NCBI GenBank assembly: GCA_025963815.1
Contig: JAOQAA010000701.1
Location: 1 to 9,265 of the forward strand
Direction of reading: 5' to 3'
DNA: 9,265 bases
Source: Capsulimonas sp.
GTDB lineage: Bacteria; Armatimonadota; Armatimonadia; Armatimonadales; Capsulimonadaceae
The notes below the pieces were generated by a model that was not told the DNA's origin, ran no database searches, and saw nothing but the letters and a program-made list of their open reading frames with translations. Of the stretch, positions 1 through 5,919 are shown piece by piece. The number at the start of each line of letters is the position of its first letter. Position 1 is the first letter of the stretch. The translations under genes were made by a program, and so were the position numbers.

Positions 1-93
1 CCTTCGAGCGACTAGCCATTCTCAATACCCTTCCCGTCGCGGGAGGGGTGGCCCGAAGGGCCAGGGTGGGTAGAACGGCTAGTCGCTCGAAGG
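1..93. repeat. Long intergenic inverted repeat with nested hairpins
   Basis: Bases 1-17 and 77-93 are perfect reverse complements. The pairing extends to 1-22 / 72-93 with a single mismatch (18/76). Inside the loop lie two smaller hairpins: 27-36 with 40-49 (10 bp, one G-U pair, loop tcg) and 49-54 with 58-63 (tggccc / gggcca, loop gaa). There is no coding potential. The structure lies just past the stop of the leftward prolyl isomerase gene, so it could fold at the 3' end of that mRNA. It has no T-run and is not a classical terminator. It looks like a REP-type intergenic element; the left edge is cut by the window. Confidence 0.75.
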
Positions 94-111
94 CCGGGGT
101 GGGTAGAAACG
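54..111 (-). repeat. Two tandem copies of a C-rich repeat module
   Basis: On the plus strand cgaagggccagggtgggtag (from 54) recurs at 88 as cgaaggccggggtgggtag, each followed by aga(a)acg; the copies differ by small indels and one base. Read on the minus strand, each is a 'ctacccacc-c/t-ggcc' module. A similar C-rich stretch (caccccccggcc, 9141-9152) precedes the hairpin at the other end of the window. This suggests related intergenic elements, though the match is short. Confidence 0.55.
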
Positions 112-135
112 GATGGCCAGAGCAGGAGGGCCTCC

Positions 136-687
136 CTACTTCTGCATTGTCACCTTTGTCATCTTATCGCCGACTTGCAGCTTGGCGGCCACGTCCAGCC
201 CCTTGAGCACCTGGCCGAAGACGGCGTAGTTGCCGTCCAGGAACGGAACCGGGTTGACGCAGATGTAGAACTGCGATCCAGCAGAGTCTTTAGAATCGCT
301 GCGCGCCATCGCGAATGCGCCGGCCACATGCTTGAGCGGGTTCTTCACGCCATTGCTGGTAAACTCGCCCTTGATCTCCCAGCCTGGGCCGCCCTGGCCA
401 TTGCCTTCGGGATCGCCGCCCTGGACGATCTTGGAAGGAGAGTTCGGATCGAGATCTGCGATGCGGTGAAACGTCAGTCCGTTGTAAAAGCCTTTGTTGA
501 CCAGCTTGATAAAGTTCGCCGTGGAAAGGGGGGCTTCCTTGGGGAACAGCTTGATCAGGATAACGCCCTTGACCGTTTCCATGCGTACGACCGGTGCGGC
601 CGGAGCCTTTTTGGCCTGAGCCGCCTGCGGCGCGACGATCGCGCCGAGAGTCGCCAGCGTGATTGCGGCGAGGGTGAATGTCTTCAT
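136..687 (-). CDS. Secreted cyclophilin-type peptidyl-prolyl cis-trans isomerase
   Basis: A cyclophilin that should catalyse cis/trans isomerisation of Xaa-Pro bonds during folding of exported proteins. The 183-residue product begins with a Sec signal peptide (about residues 1-25, ending AQA) followed by a short Lys/Ala/Pro linker and one complete cyclophilin domain. Family motifs appear in order: FHRI with the catalytic Arg, VQGGDP, GQGGPG, FAMARS, SAGSQFYI and FLDGNYAVFG. The position equivalent to the cyclosporin-contacting Trp of human cyclophilin A is Phe, as in many bacterial enzymes, so weak drug binding is expected by inference. I chose the start at 687 because GGAGG lies 8 bases upstream. 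An in-frame ATG at 735 would add 16 residues in front of the signal peptide and lies upstream of that ribosome binding site. A good promoter sits upstream, so transcription need not depend on the preceding hydrolase gene. Confidence 0.93.
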   Translation of the reverse strand: MKTFTLAAITLATLGAIVAPQAAQAKKAPAAPVVRMETVKGVILIKLFPKEAPLSTANFIKLVNKGFYNGLTFHRIADLDPNSPSKIVQGGDPEGNGQGGPGWEIKGEFTSNGVKNPLKHVAGAFAMARSDSKDSAGSQFYICVNPVPFLDGNYAVFGQVLKGLDVAAKLQVGDKMTKVTMQK

Positions 688-725
688 CAATAAAACCTCC
701 GAAAGAGAACTGAGCGATTGATTCG

Positions 726-754
726 ATTCTAGCACTTCGCCCCGCGCGCGTCAA
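726..754 (-). promoter_or_regulatory. Sigma70-type promoter for the prolyl isomerase
   Basis: Reading leftward, TTGACG (754-749) and TAGAAT (731-726) are separated by exactly 17 bases, and each is one mismatch from consensus. The predicted start of transcription is near 719, giving a leader of about 30 bases that carries the GGAGG site before the ATG at 687. The promoter lies wholly between the hydrolase stop codon and the isomerase start. Confidence 0.7.
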
Positions 755-763
755 GCACGGGAT

Positions 764-1648
764 TTATGGGTTTGCGTCTCCCGGCGCGGGCGCGGAAGGG
801 AATGTTAATTTCTCCTGGCAGAAACGGCGAATGATACGCGCGAACCCGTCGGGATCGTGATCCATCGGCGAGTGGTCGGCGCCAGGCATCGCGTGCAGTT
901 TCCAATGCGGCAGTTCGCGAACGACCTCGCGCGCATGGGTGATTGAAACGGTGAAGTCAAGCACTCCATGGATCCAGAGTACGGGGGCCTGGATCGATTT
1001 CAGCTGTTCGGCCGGCAGAGAATTCTCACTGAGCCAGCGCATCTGCCGCTGCAAATCGGCGTCCTTGTTCTTGTCCAGATACAGCCGCGTCCGCCGCGCC
1101 ATCGCCAGCCACGGACCTCCCCGGTAATCCTCGGGCGCCCGGCGCCCGAGCGCCGCGAGCGGCTCCGAGGCAAGACGGGCCAGCCGCAGGGCATGCATCC
1201 CATAGCGCGGCGACAGCGACCAGAGCGCCCTCCTTGGCAGCGCCGCCGTATCCAGCGGCGCATCCACAAGGATCAGACGACGCACAAGCTCGGAATGATC
1301 CAGCGCCACCTGCGCCGCCAGATTCCCGCCCAGCGAATGTCCCACCAGCGTCACGGACTTCAGCCCCAGCCGCGCGCAAGTCTCGGCGACCCAGCGCGCC
1401 ATATCGGCGATCGAGCCTATCTCCGGCGTGAGCGGCGTATCCCCCGTCCCCGGCAGATCCAGCGCCACCCCATATGACCATCCAGACATGTCGTCGAGCG
1501 TGCGGCCCCAGAGCTCCTTGCTCCCAGCCCAGCCGTGAAGATACACCAGGGTCTCCGAAGAGTTCGGAGACCCCTCCGCAATCGCGCCAACTCTCTCAAT
1601 CGAGAGTGATCTAATCTGAGCTGCCAAAATCCGAGCCGCCGGAGTCAC
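764..1648 (-). CDS. Alpha/beta-fold hydrolase (start codon uncertain)
   Basis: A serine hydrolase of the alpha/beta superfamily; the substrate cannot be told from sequence. With a GTG start at 1648 it has 294 residues. Seen in order are the oxyanion strand VYLHGWAGS (HG at 38-39), DLPGTGDT, the nucleophile elbow GHSLGG with Ser105, VLWIHGVLDF with the probable acid Asp231, and GADHSPMDHD with His259, so the triad is complete. The overall layout is like esterases and the BioH/MhpC-like group. The start is unclear: GTG 1648 and TTG 1627 overlap the preceding gene by 38 and 17 bases. An ATG at 1762 would add 38 residues translated from the Gly/Ser repeat of that gene in another frame, which I consider unlikely. 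No start has a strong ribosome binding site, so translational coupling to the upstream gene (stop at 1611) is probable. Confidence 0.85.
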   Translation of the reverse strand: MTPAARILAAQIRSLSIERVGAIAEGSPNSSETLVYLHGWAGSKELWGRTLDDMSGWSYGVALDLPGTGDTPLTPEIGSIADMARWVAETCARLGLKSVTLVGHSLGGNLAAQVALDHSELVRRLILVDAPLDTAALPRRALWSLSPRYGMHALRLARLASEPLAALGRRAPEDYRGGPWLAMARRTRLYLDKNKDADLQRQMRWLSENSLPAEQLKSIQAPVLWIHGVLDFTVSITHAREVVRELPHWKLHAMPGADHSPMDHDPDGFARIIRRFCQEKLTFPSAPAPGDANP

Positions 1649-3224
1649 TGCCGCCGAAATCGGAACCGCCAAAGTCGGAGCCAGAATCGCTTCCAAAGTC
1701 AGCGCCGAAATCAGAATTGCCGCCACCGCCGAAGCCGCCCCAATCGGCGCCGCCGCCGTCATTGTTTGTCATATATTCGGCGCCGCTGACATCATTGTAA
1801 TTTCCGTCGCCACCCCCAAACGCGCCGTTGTTCATGTATTCCGCTCCGCCCACGTCGTTATAGCCGTTCTGTGTAGCATCGGAGTAACCTTGATAATAGG
1901 CGTTATCCGTAGAATAGGCGTAGGATGAGTTACCAAAGCCCCCACCATAGTGCGGGGCGAATAAGCTGCCCAACACTTCGGCTCCAACCCAGCCCGCAAG
2001 CAGCCCGCCTCCAAAGCCTCCCCAGCCCGAGTTCTGGTAATGCCAGTAGTCACGATAAGGGTCATACTGGTTGTAGGCGTACCATGGCACTTGCTGACCA
2101 TTGACATTGAATGCGCGCACCTGTGGCATTTGCCCACGGCGCAGATCATCGGCTTCCTCAGGAGTCGCCAGCACTTGCCGGCTCTCGCCGTTGACGGTAA
2201 TTGTCACCGGCACGAGATTGTTCAGAGGGGCAGGTTGTGACGAGAAGAAAGACACGCCGCGCTGATTCTGTGGAATGGCCTCAACTTCCGGCTGAGAGAC
2301 AGGTAACGGTTCTGGACGGAATGCGTCATCTCCCGGGATATTGCCGGTTCCGCCGGTGGCGCGGTCCAGCGCTCGTCGTCCCTGCTCGATATCCGCCTGC
2401 GCGCGATCCAGTAACCCCTGCGCACGATTGATATCGGTCACTTCAGTCGCAGTCGTCAAGATTTTGCTAGCCTGATCGTACTTGTTGGATGCGGCCTGAC
2501 GGAAGGCGCGTACTTGATCCGAGTCAGGATTATTCTTTGGCAAAACTTCCGAGTAGTTATCGAGATACTCGATGCCCTGCAATACATTGCCGCGAAGCGC
2601 CTCGACGGGTTCACGGGCGACTGCAATATTCTGTTTCTTTTTCCGCAGCGCCATGAAGAGCAGCGCCGCGACGGCGATAACAACAATTAAAAACACGATC
2701 CATAGTCCTATCGAGCTTTTGTATTCTTTACCGTTAATCTTCGACGTCACATCGCCGGTCAGCGTAACGATCGATTTAGTCTCATCCACTCCGATCGTCG
2801 ACAGCGCTTTTTGCGCAAGCTCCTTGCGTTCGCCCGCCGTCAATTGACTCGACGCAACGAAAACCCCTGGTTTTGGCTTTCCATTAACAACGACAATTAG
2901 CGCATTCTTACCCAGGTTCAGGTTCTCATGAAGCTTGGCGGTATACTCGCCGGTGCTGGCGTAACCGCCCGGCAGATCTTTCAGGACCGCGATTTTCACG
3001 AGCGTGTGCGGGTTATCCCTGCCCTGCTTTGCGGCTTCCTCCAACGCGGCCTGATTGACATGCTTCAATCCCGGGGCCACATAAACATCCGCCGAATGCA
3101 GAACTGCCGATGCAGGGTCAACCGTGCTCAGGGCCCCGCCCTGCTGCGCGTGCGCGGCGGTTACCGATATCGTTAGCAGCGTCATTGCGGGCATTACCTG
3201 CCAAAGACGCATCTTGCTTCTCAT
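1611..3224 (-). CDS. Exported TPM-like membrane-anchored protein with Gly/Ser-rich tail
   Basis: A 537-residue protein of unknown function. Visible parts are a signal peptide (about 1-26, ending AHA), an extracytoplasmic domain (about 40-165) with the feel of TPM/YgcG-type domains (NLGKNALIVVVNGKPK, then TAGERKELAQKAL), and one clear TM helix (about 173-193) followed by RKKK. After that come a helical charged stretch (about 203-290), a Pro-rich linker, and a small beta-like segment (338-383: VTITVNGESRQVLATPEEAD, then VPWYAY). The Gly-rich tail includes a short hydrophobic patch (404-422), two copies of YNDV-GAEYM, and SDFGG-type repeats. The TPM assignment is from fold-like appearance only. 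The start at 3224 has AGGAG 10 bases upstream; an ATG at 3308 would run across the divergent promoter. Base composition through the middle is visibly less GC-rich than the flanking genes. The gene overlaps the hydrolase, suggesting one transcript. Confidence 0.82.
   Translation of the reverse strand: MRSKMRLWQVMPAMTLLTISVTAAHAQQGGALSTVDPASAVLHSADVYVAPGLKHVNQAALEEAAKQGRDNPHTLVKIAVLKDLPGGYASTGEYTAKLHENLNLGKNALIVVVNGKPKPGVFVASSQLTAGERKELAQKALSTIGVDETKSIVTLTGDVTSKINGKEYKSSIGLWIVFLIVVIAVAALLFMALRKKKQNIAVAREPVEALRGNVLQGIEYLDNYSEVLPKNNPDSDQVRAFRQAASNKYDQASKILTTATEVTDINRAQGLLDRAQADIEQGRRALDRATGGTGNIPGDDAFRPEPLPVSQPEVEAIPQNQRGVSFFSSQPAPLNNLVPVTITVNGESRQVLATPEEADDLRRGQMPQVRAFNVNGQQVPWYAYNQYDPYRDYWHYQNSGWGGFGGGLLAGWVGAEVLGSLFAPHYGGGFGNSSYAYSTDNAYYQGYSDATQNGYNDVGGAEYMNNGAFGGGDGNYNDVSGAEYMTNNDGGGADWGGFGGGGNSDFGADFGSDSGSDFGGSDFGGSDSGGSDFGSSD
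1614..1715 (-). repeat. SDFG/SDSG protein repeat tract in the tail of the exported protein
   Basis: Residues 504-537 are built from short units of the type S-D-F/S-G-(G/S/A), repeated about eight times to the C-terminus. The DNA repeats with a period of about 12-15 bases. Such tracts are usually disordered and vary in length by slippage between strains. The tract also creates long open frames in other readings, which is why the neighbouring hydrolase frame appears to extend upstream. Confidence 0.7.
1764..1865 (-). repeat. Two 21-residue-spaced YND-GAEYM repeats
   Basis: Residues 454-466 and 475-487 of the exported protein are near-identical units (YNDVGGAEYMNN and YNDVSGAEYMTN). They correspond to bases 1827-1865 and 1764-1802, with a 63-base period. 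The codons have diverged at many wobble positions while the residues are kept, which argues for selection on the motif rather than a very recent duplication. Confidence 0.7.
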
Positions 3225-3287
3225 TTGAGGAGTTCTCCTACCTTCCGTTACGTATCCGTCGAACAAATCGTTCGCAGTCGCGTGCAG

Positions 3288-3298
3288 GTATAATACCC
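3288..3298. promoter_or_regulatory. Symmetric -10 element between divergent genes
   Basis: The 11-base perfect palindrome ggtataatacc contains TATAAT on the plus strand (3289-3294) and TATTAT on the minus strand (3295-3290). Rightward transcription would start near 3301, which is the A of the NIF3 ATG. Leftward transcription would start near 3283, giving the exported-protein gene a leader of about 59 bases. No good -35 hexamer is visible for the rightward direction. The plus-strand -10 is perfect; dual firing is inference. Confidence 0.6.
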
Positions 3299-3300
3299 AT

Positions 3301-4083
3301 ATGGTCAATCTTCATGAGGCGCTTACGTTTCTGCGCGGGCTCGCGCCCGAGGACAGCGCGCTGGACAACGATCCCATCGGTCTTCTCATCACGTCGCCGG
3401 AGGCGCAGGACGTGGCGCGTATCGGCGTCTGTCTGGATCTCACGCCGGACGCCGCCCGGCGGGCGGCGGAGGCGCGGGTGGATCTGATCGTCGCCCACCA
3501 TCCCCTGCTCTACCATCCCCTGAAGCGCATCGATCCAGACGCCGACCCAATCTCCGCCGCTGCCGTCACGCTCGTGAAGCATAACATCGCACTCTACGCG
3601 ATGCACACGAACTGGGACCGCGCGCAAGGGGGCATCAACGATACGCTCGCCCATACGCTCGGCCTTCGGAACATCCTGCCGCTTGGGCATGAAGGCGCGA
3701 AAACGCTGCCCCGTTTGGGCGACCTGCCGGCGGCGCTCAGTGTGGACGAGTTCTTCGACTGGGTCGCGGAGCGGCTGGACGGGACGGGAACGAACGCCCT
3801 CCGTATCAACAGACCCGCCGGCGGCAAAAAAGTTGCGCGGGTCGCGGTCTGTGGCGGCGCGGGCGCATTTCTGATGAATGATGTCCTCGCGGCCGGCGCA
3901 GACGCCTATGTCACCAGCGACGTCCGCCACCATGAGTTTCTCGACGCCGCCGCGCGCGGACTGGCTCTGCTGGACGCCGGACACGACGCCACGGAGGCGC
4001 CCGGCATGCGGCGCATGGCGGAAATATTGACGGAGCAATTCTCCACCGTCGAGACAATTTGGATCGGCGAAAAGGGGATTTGA
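3301..4083 (+). CDS. NIF3/YbgI family dinuclear metal centre protein
   Basis: A 260-residue NIF3-family protein (often annotated 'GTP cyclohydrolase 1 type 2-like' or 'Nif3-like dinuclear metal center hexameric protein'). Members assemble as hexameric rings with two metal ions per subunit; the physiological reaction is unsettled. All expected ligand motifs are present: AHHPLLY (His66, His67), HTNWDRAQGGIND (Asp106), and DAGHDATE near the C-terminus (His228, Glu232), plus TSDVRHHEF (205-213). The N-terminal DN-G motif reads DNDPIG, one residue longer than the common DNVG form. Length matches the short, bacterial version without the inserted middle domain. There is no Shine-Dalgarno sequence, and TATAAT ends 6 bases before the ATG, so a leaderless mRNA is likely. 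The gene stands alone, divergent from the exported-protein operon. Confidence 0.93.
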   Translation: MVNLHEALTFLRGLAPEDSALDNDPIGLLITSPEAQDVARIGVCLDLTPDAARRAAEARVDLIVAHHPLLYHPLKRIDPDADPISAAAVTLVKHNIALYAMHTNWDRAQGGINDTLAHTLGLRNILPLGHEGAKTLPRLGDLPAALSVDEFFDWVAERLDGTGTNALRINRPAGGKKVARVAVCGGAGAFLMNDVLAAGADAYVTSDVRHHEFLDAAARGLALLDAGHDATEAPGMRRMAEILTEQFSTVETIWIGEKGI

Positions 4084-4133
4084 GCGCGTTTTTAACAGCC
4101 TAACGAAATTTTTTGTTCCTCTGAACGCATTTT

Positions 4134-4149
4134 CCGGTATATCTACCGG
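4134..4149. promoter_or_regulatory. Palindrome CCGGTA-TATC-TACCGG
   Basis: A perfect 6-bp inverted repeat with a 4-base centre, lying between the NIF3 stop (4083) and the small ORF at 4201. It has no following T-run, so it is a poor terminator. Its core ggtatatctacc resembles the symmetric -10 element at 3288-3298 and contains TATATC. It could be an operator or a promoter core for the small ORF, with a weak TTGTTC at 4113-4118 (19-base spacing). Either role is inference. Confidence 0.35.
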
Positions 4150-4200
4150 CGCTCTACCCTCCAGTTCGCGGGTAAATTAAATGCGGAGGGCTTTTATTCG

Positions 4201-4413
4201 ATGGCGACACACAAAGAACGACTGAACAACTGCCGCAACTCGGCCTCTCATCATGAGGATACAGGGGCGCGCACTCCGGCCGCCGATGCTTCGGCGCTGA
4301 TGTCCACATCCTGGGAACTGGATCCGAGCGAGCAGATCGTCGCAGCCTTGCGCTCGTATTTCCTGACCCACACGTTTGACTCTCTGACGGGCGAAGTCCA
4401 TACCGTCCACTAG
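4201..4413 (+). CDS. Small hypothetical protein (70 aa)
   Basis: I do not recognise this protein. It is supported by GGAGGG at 4185-4190, 10 bases before the ATG, by its position between an upstream palindrome and a strong downstream terminator (4491-4541), and by a composed C-terminal half. Residues 1-35 are polar and probably disordered. Residues 36-70 (beginning SWELDPSEQIVAALRSYF and ending with a T-F-D-S-L-T-G-E segment) could form a helix followed by a short strand. There is no signal peptide or TM segment. An antisense open frame covers the same stretch (4177-4470) but lacks comparable start signals. Confidence 0.55.
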   Translation: MATHKERLNNCRNSASHHEDTGARTPAADASALMSTSWELDPSEQIVAALRSYFLTHTFDSLTGEVHTVH

Positions 4414-4490
4414 TCGGGACGCCGCGATCGGCTCACGAACGCGCCATCTCGATCCTTCTAGCGCTCTCATTACAACTTAATCCCCCGCGC

Positions 4491-4541
4491 AGCCGCCACA
4501 CGAAAGATAACCCCGTCGTCTTCCGCGTGGCGGTTGTTTTT
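4491..4541 (+). terminator. Rho-independent terminator
   Basis: Bases 4493-4502 (ccgccacacg) pair with 4524-4533 (cgcgtggcgg) with one A/C mismatch, extended by G-U and A-T pairs at the base, around a 21-base loop. The stem is followed by TTGTTTTT. It would end transcription of the small ORF (and possibly NIF3) before the next transcription unit. The rest of the 4414-4590 gap shows nothing else I can support. Confidence 0.72.
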
Positions 4542-4582
4542 GCTCTTCGCGCGAAGCGGCGTGTAATTCCCGTGCGATTGGG

Positions 4583-4588
4583 TATCAT
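4583..4588 (+). promoter_or_regulatory. Probable -10 box (TATCAT) for the YbjQ-domain operon
   Basis: TATCAT lies 9 bases before the ATG at 4598 and no Shine-Dalgarno sequence intervenes. Transcription would start about 3 bases before, or at, the start codon. No convincing -35 is seen. The flanking ggtat matches the context of the -10 at 3289. Confidence 0.45.
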
Positions 4589-4597
4589 GCGTCCAAT

Positions 4598-4987
4598 ATG
4601 GACAGTGAGATCGACTTTTCTTCCCTCGGCGTCTCCGGCGCCCTGTCACAGATGTACCGCCAGGACGCGCAGGGCTTTTTGCCGCTGATCGCCGTGTTCC
4701 TGGAAGGCGCCCTGCCCGCCGAAACGCGCGTCGAACGCGCCGGCGGACTGTTCCGAAAGAACAAGCCCGTGACGCGCGTTACGTCGACGATCGGCGAGAG
4801 CGTCTATGTGATCGAGGACAACCGGGGAACGCTCGCCACACGGCGCGAGAAAATCGTGCGCGGCATTCGCCTGAAATCCGAGGAGCTCCCGATCCATCAA
4901 TGGCTCACCGCCCTTTCGGAAGACGTCGCTGGCCGCGCCGTGTCCGACGAAGCGGCGATGGCGGCCATGCGCCGGCTGCTGGAGTAA
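4598..4987 (+). CDS. Hypothetical protein upstream of tandem-YbjQ protein (129 aa)
   Basis: A soluble 129-residue protein without signal peptide, TM segment or Cys. The layout suggests an N-terminal helix (about 10-40, SGALSQMYRQDAQGFLPLIA), a beta-rich middle (43-82, with GLFRKNKPVTRVTSTIGESV and then YVIEDN), and a helical C-terminus. The segment KIVRGIRLKSEELPIHQWL (85-103) looks like the conserved core. I have a memory-level impression that actinobacterial YbjQ-domain genes have a similar small neighbour with a 'KxVRGxxLKxEELP' core; this is unverified. Function is unknown. The ATG at 4598 lacks a Shine-Dalgarno sequence but follows a TATCAT closely, so translation may be leaderless. The downstream tandem-YbjQ gene starts 70 bases after the stop with no terminator between, so the two are probably co-transcribed. 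Confidence 0.8.
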   Translation: MDSEIDFSSLGVSGALSQMYRQDAQGFLPLIAVFLEGALPAETRVERAGGLFRKNKPVTRVTSTIGESVYVIEDNRGTLATRREKIVRGIRLKSEELPIHQWLTALSEDVAGRAVSDEAAMAAMRRLLE

Positions 4988-5057
4988 TCCCTCCGACGTC
5001 CCTCGCCGGGAACCAATCCCTCGCGCAATGCGCTCCCACTCAAAAAGGAGAATTTTC

Positions 5058-5888
5058 ATGCCCGATCCTTACGTTCCCGGTTCCCAAGAAGGTCTTCCCG
5101 CCAGCGCCCGCGGCCGCCTCGCCGCCATGCTCCCCGGCGCGAACAAAAAAGGTCTCTTCACCAGCGATCTTTCCGTCAATGAATTTCTCCTCGTCAAAGA
5201 AGCCGGCTTCGACCCCGTCGGTCTCGTCTTCGGCTCGTCGATCTATCATATCGGCTGGCAGAAGCCCGCCCTCAACCAGAGCATGGAGCTGGACACGCTG
5301 ACACAGGCCATGTACCACGCGCGGGATCTGGCGATGACGCGTATGGAGGAAGAAGCCGACATGCTGGGCGCCGACGGCATCGTGGGCGTCCGCCTCGAAA
5401 TCGGCCGCCAGGAATGGGGCGAGAACCTCGCGGAGTTTGTCGCGGTCGGTACGGCGGTCAAGTCGCGCACCGGCGGCAACTTCCGGACGCCGAACGGGCG
5501 CCCGTTCACCTCAGACCTCAGTGGACAGGACTTCTGGACACTCGCCAAGGCGGGCTACCGGCCGCTCTCCTTTGTGATGGGCAACTGCGTCTACCATGTG
5601 GGTTACCAGGGGATTAAAGCTTGGTTCTCGCAGATCGGCCAAAACGTGGAGATGCCGACCTACACCCAGGCGATCTACGACGCCCGCGAGCTGTCCGTGG
5701 CGCGTATGCAGAGCGAAGCCGAACAGATCGGCGCGGACGGCGTCGTCGGCGCCTCCGTGCACGAAAACTCGCACGGCTGGGGCAGCCACGTCATCGAATA
5801 CTTCGCCGTCGGCACCAGCGTCGTCTCCATCGGAACCGAGCACCACGTCCCCACCCCCAGCATGGTGCTGCCGCTGATTGACCGATAG
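5058..5888 (+). CDS. Tandem YbjQ-domain (DUF74, putative heavy-metal-binding) protein
   Basis: A 276-residue cytoplasmic protein made of two copies of a YbjQ-like domain (PF01906 type, usually one domain of about 105 residues per protein). Copy 1 spans about 34-136 and copy 2 about 150-257. Matching landmarks are TSDLS at 35 and 151, YHIGW at 63 and YHVGY at 179, TQAMYHAR at 82 and TQAIYDAR at 203, GADGIVG at 104 and GADGVVG at 225, and AVGTAV at 129 and AVGTSV at 250. The N-terminal 30 residues are a linker. The 'heavy-metal-binding' label of the family is weakly founded. Here the only Cys is 177, while the conserved His of YH-G recurs in both copies. I chose the ATG at 5058 because AGGAG lies 7 bases upstream; an ATG at 5028 precedes that site. 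It probably forms an operon with the 129-residue gene before it. Confidence 0.87.
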   Translation: MPDPYVPGSQEGLPASARGRLAAMLPGANKKGLFTSDLSVNEFLLVKEAGFDPVGLVFGSSIYHIGWQKPALNQSMELDTLTQAMYHARDLAMTRMEEEADMLGADGIVGVRLEIGRQEWGENLAEFVAVGTAVKSRTGGNFRTPNGRPFTSDLSGQDFWTLAKAGYRPLSFVMGNCVYHVGYQGIKAWFSQIGQNVEMPTYTQAIYDARELSVARMQSEAEQIGADGVVGASVHENSHGWGSHVIEYFAVGTSVVSIGTEHHVPTPSMVLPLIDR

Positions 5889-5919
5889 CAGGACTTTCCC
5901 CACGTCTCCGCGAACATCC

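Noticed and set aside
175..693. Plus-strand open frame opposite the prolyl isomerase (172 codons)
   Set aside because: The minus-strand frame has every cyclophilin motif, a signal peptide, a ribosome binding site and a promoter; the plus frame has none.
1614..1865. Frameshift or decay at the 3' end of the exported-protein gene
   Set aside because: The frame stays open to a proper stop with orderly SDFGG and YND-GAEYM units, so the tail is a real repeat region rather than a degraded end.
3238..4038. Long minus-strand open frame opposite the NIF3 gene (266 codons)
   Set aside because: It is fully antisense to a gene with complete family motifs, its protein is Arg/Gly-rich without recognisable features, and such mirrored frames are common in GC-rich DNA.
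4177..4470. Minus-strand 97-codon frame over the small ORF
   Set aside because: No ribosome binding site, Arg-rich product, and the plus-strand frame has better start and stop context.
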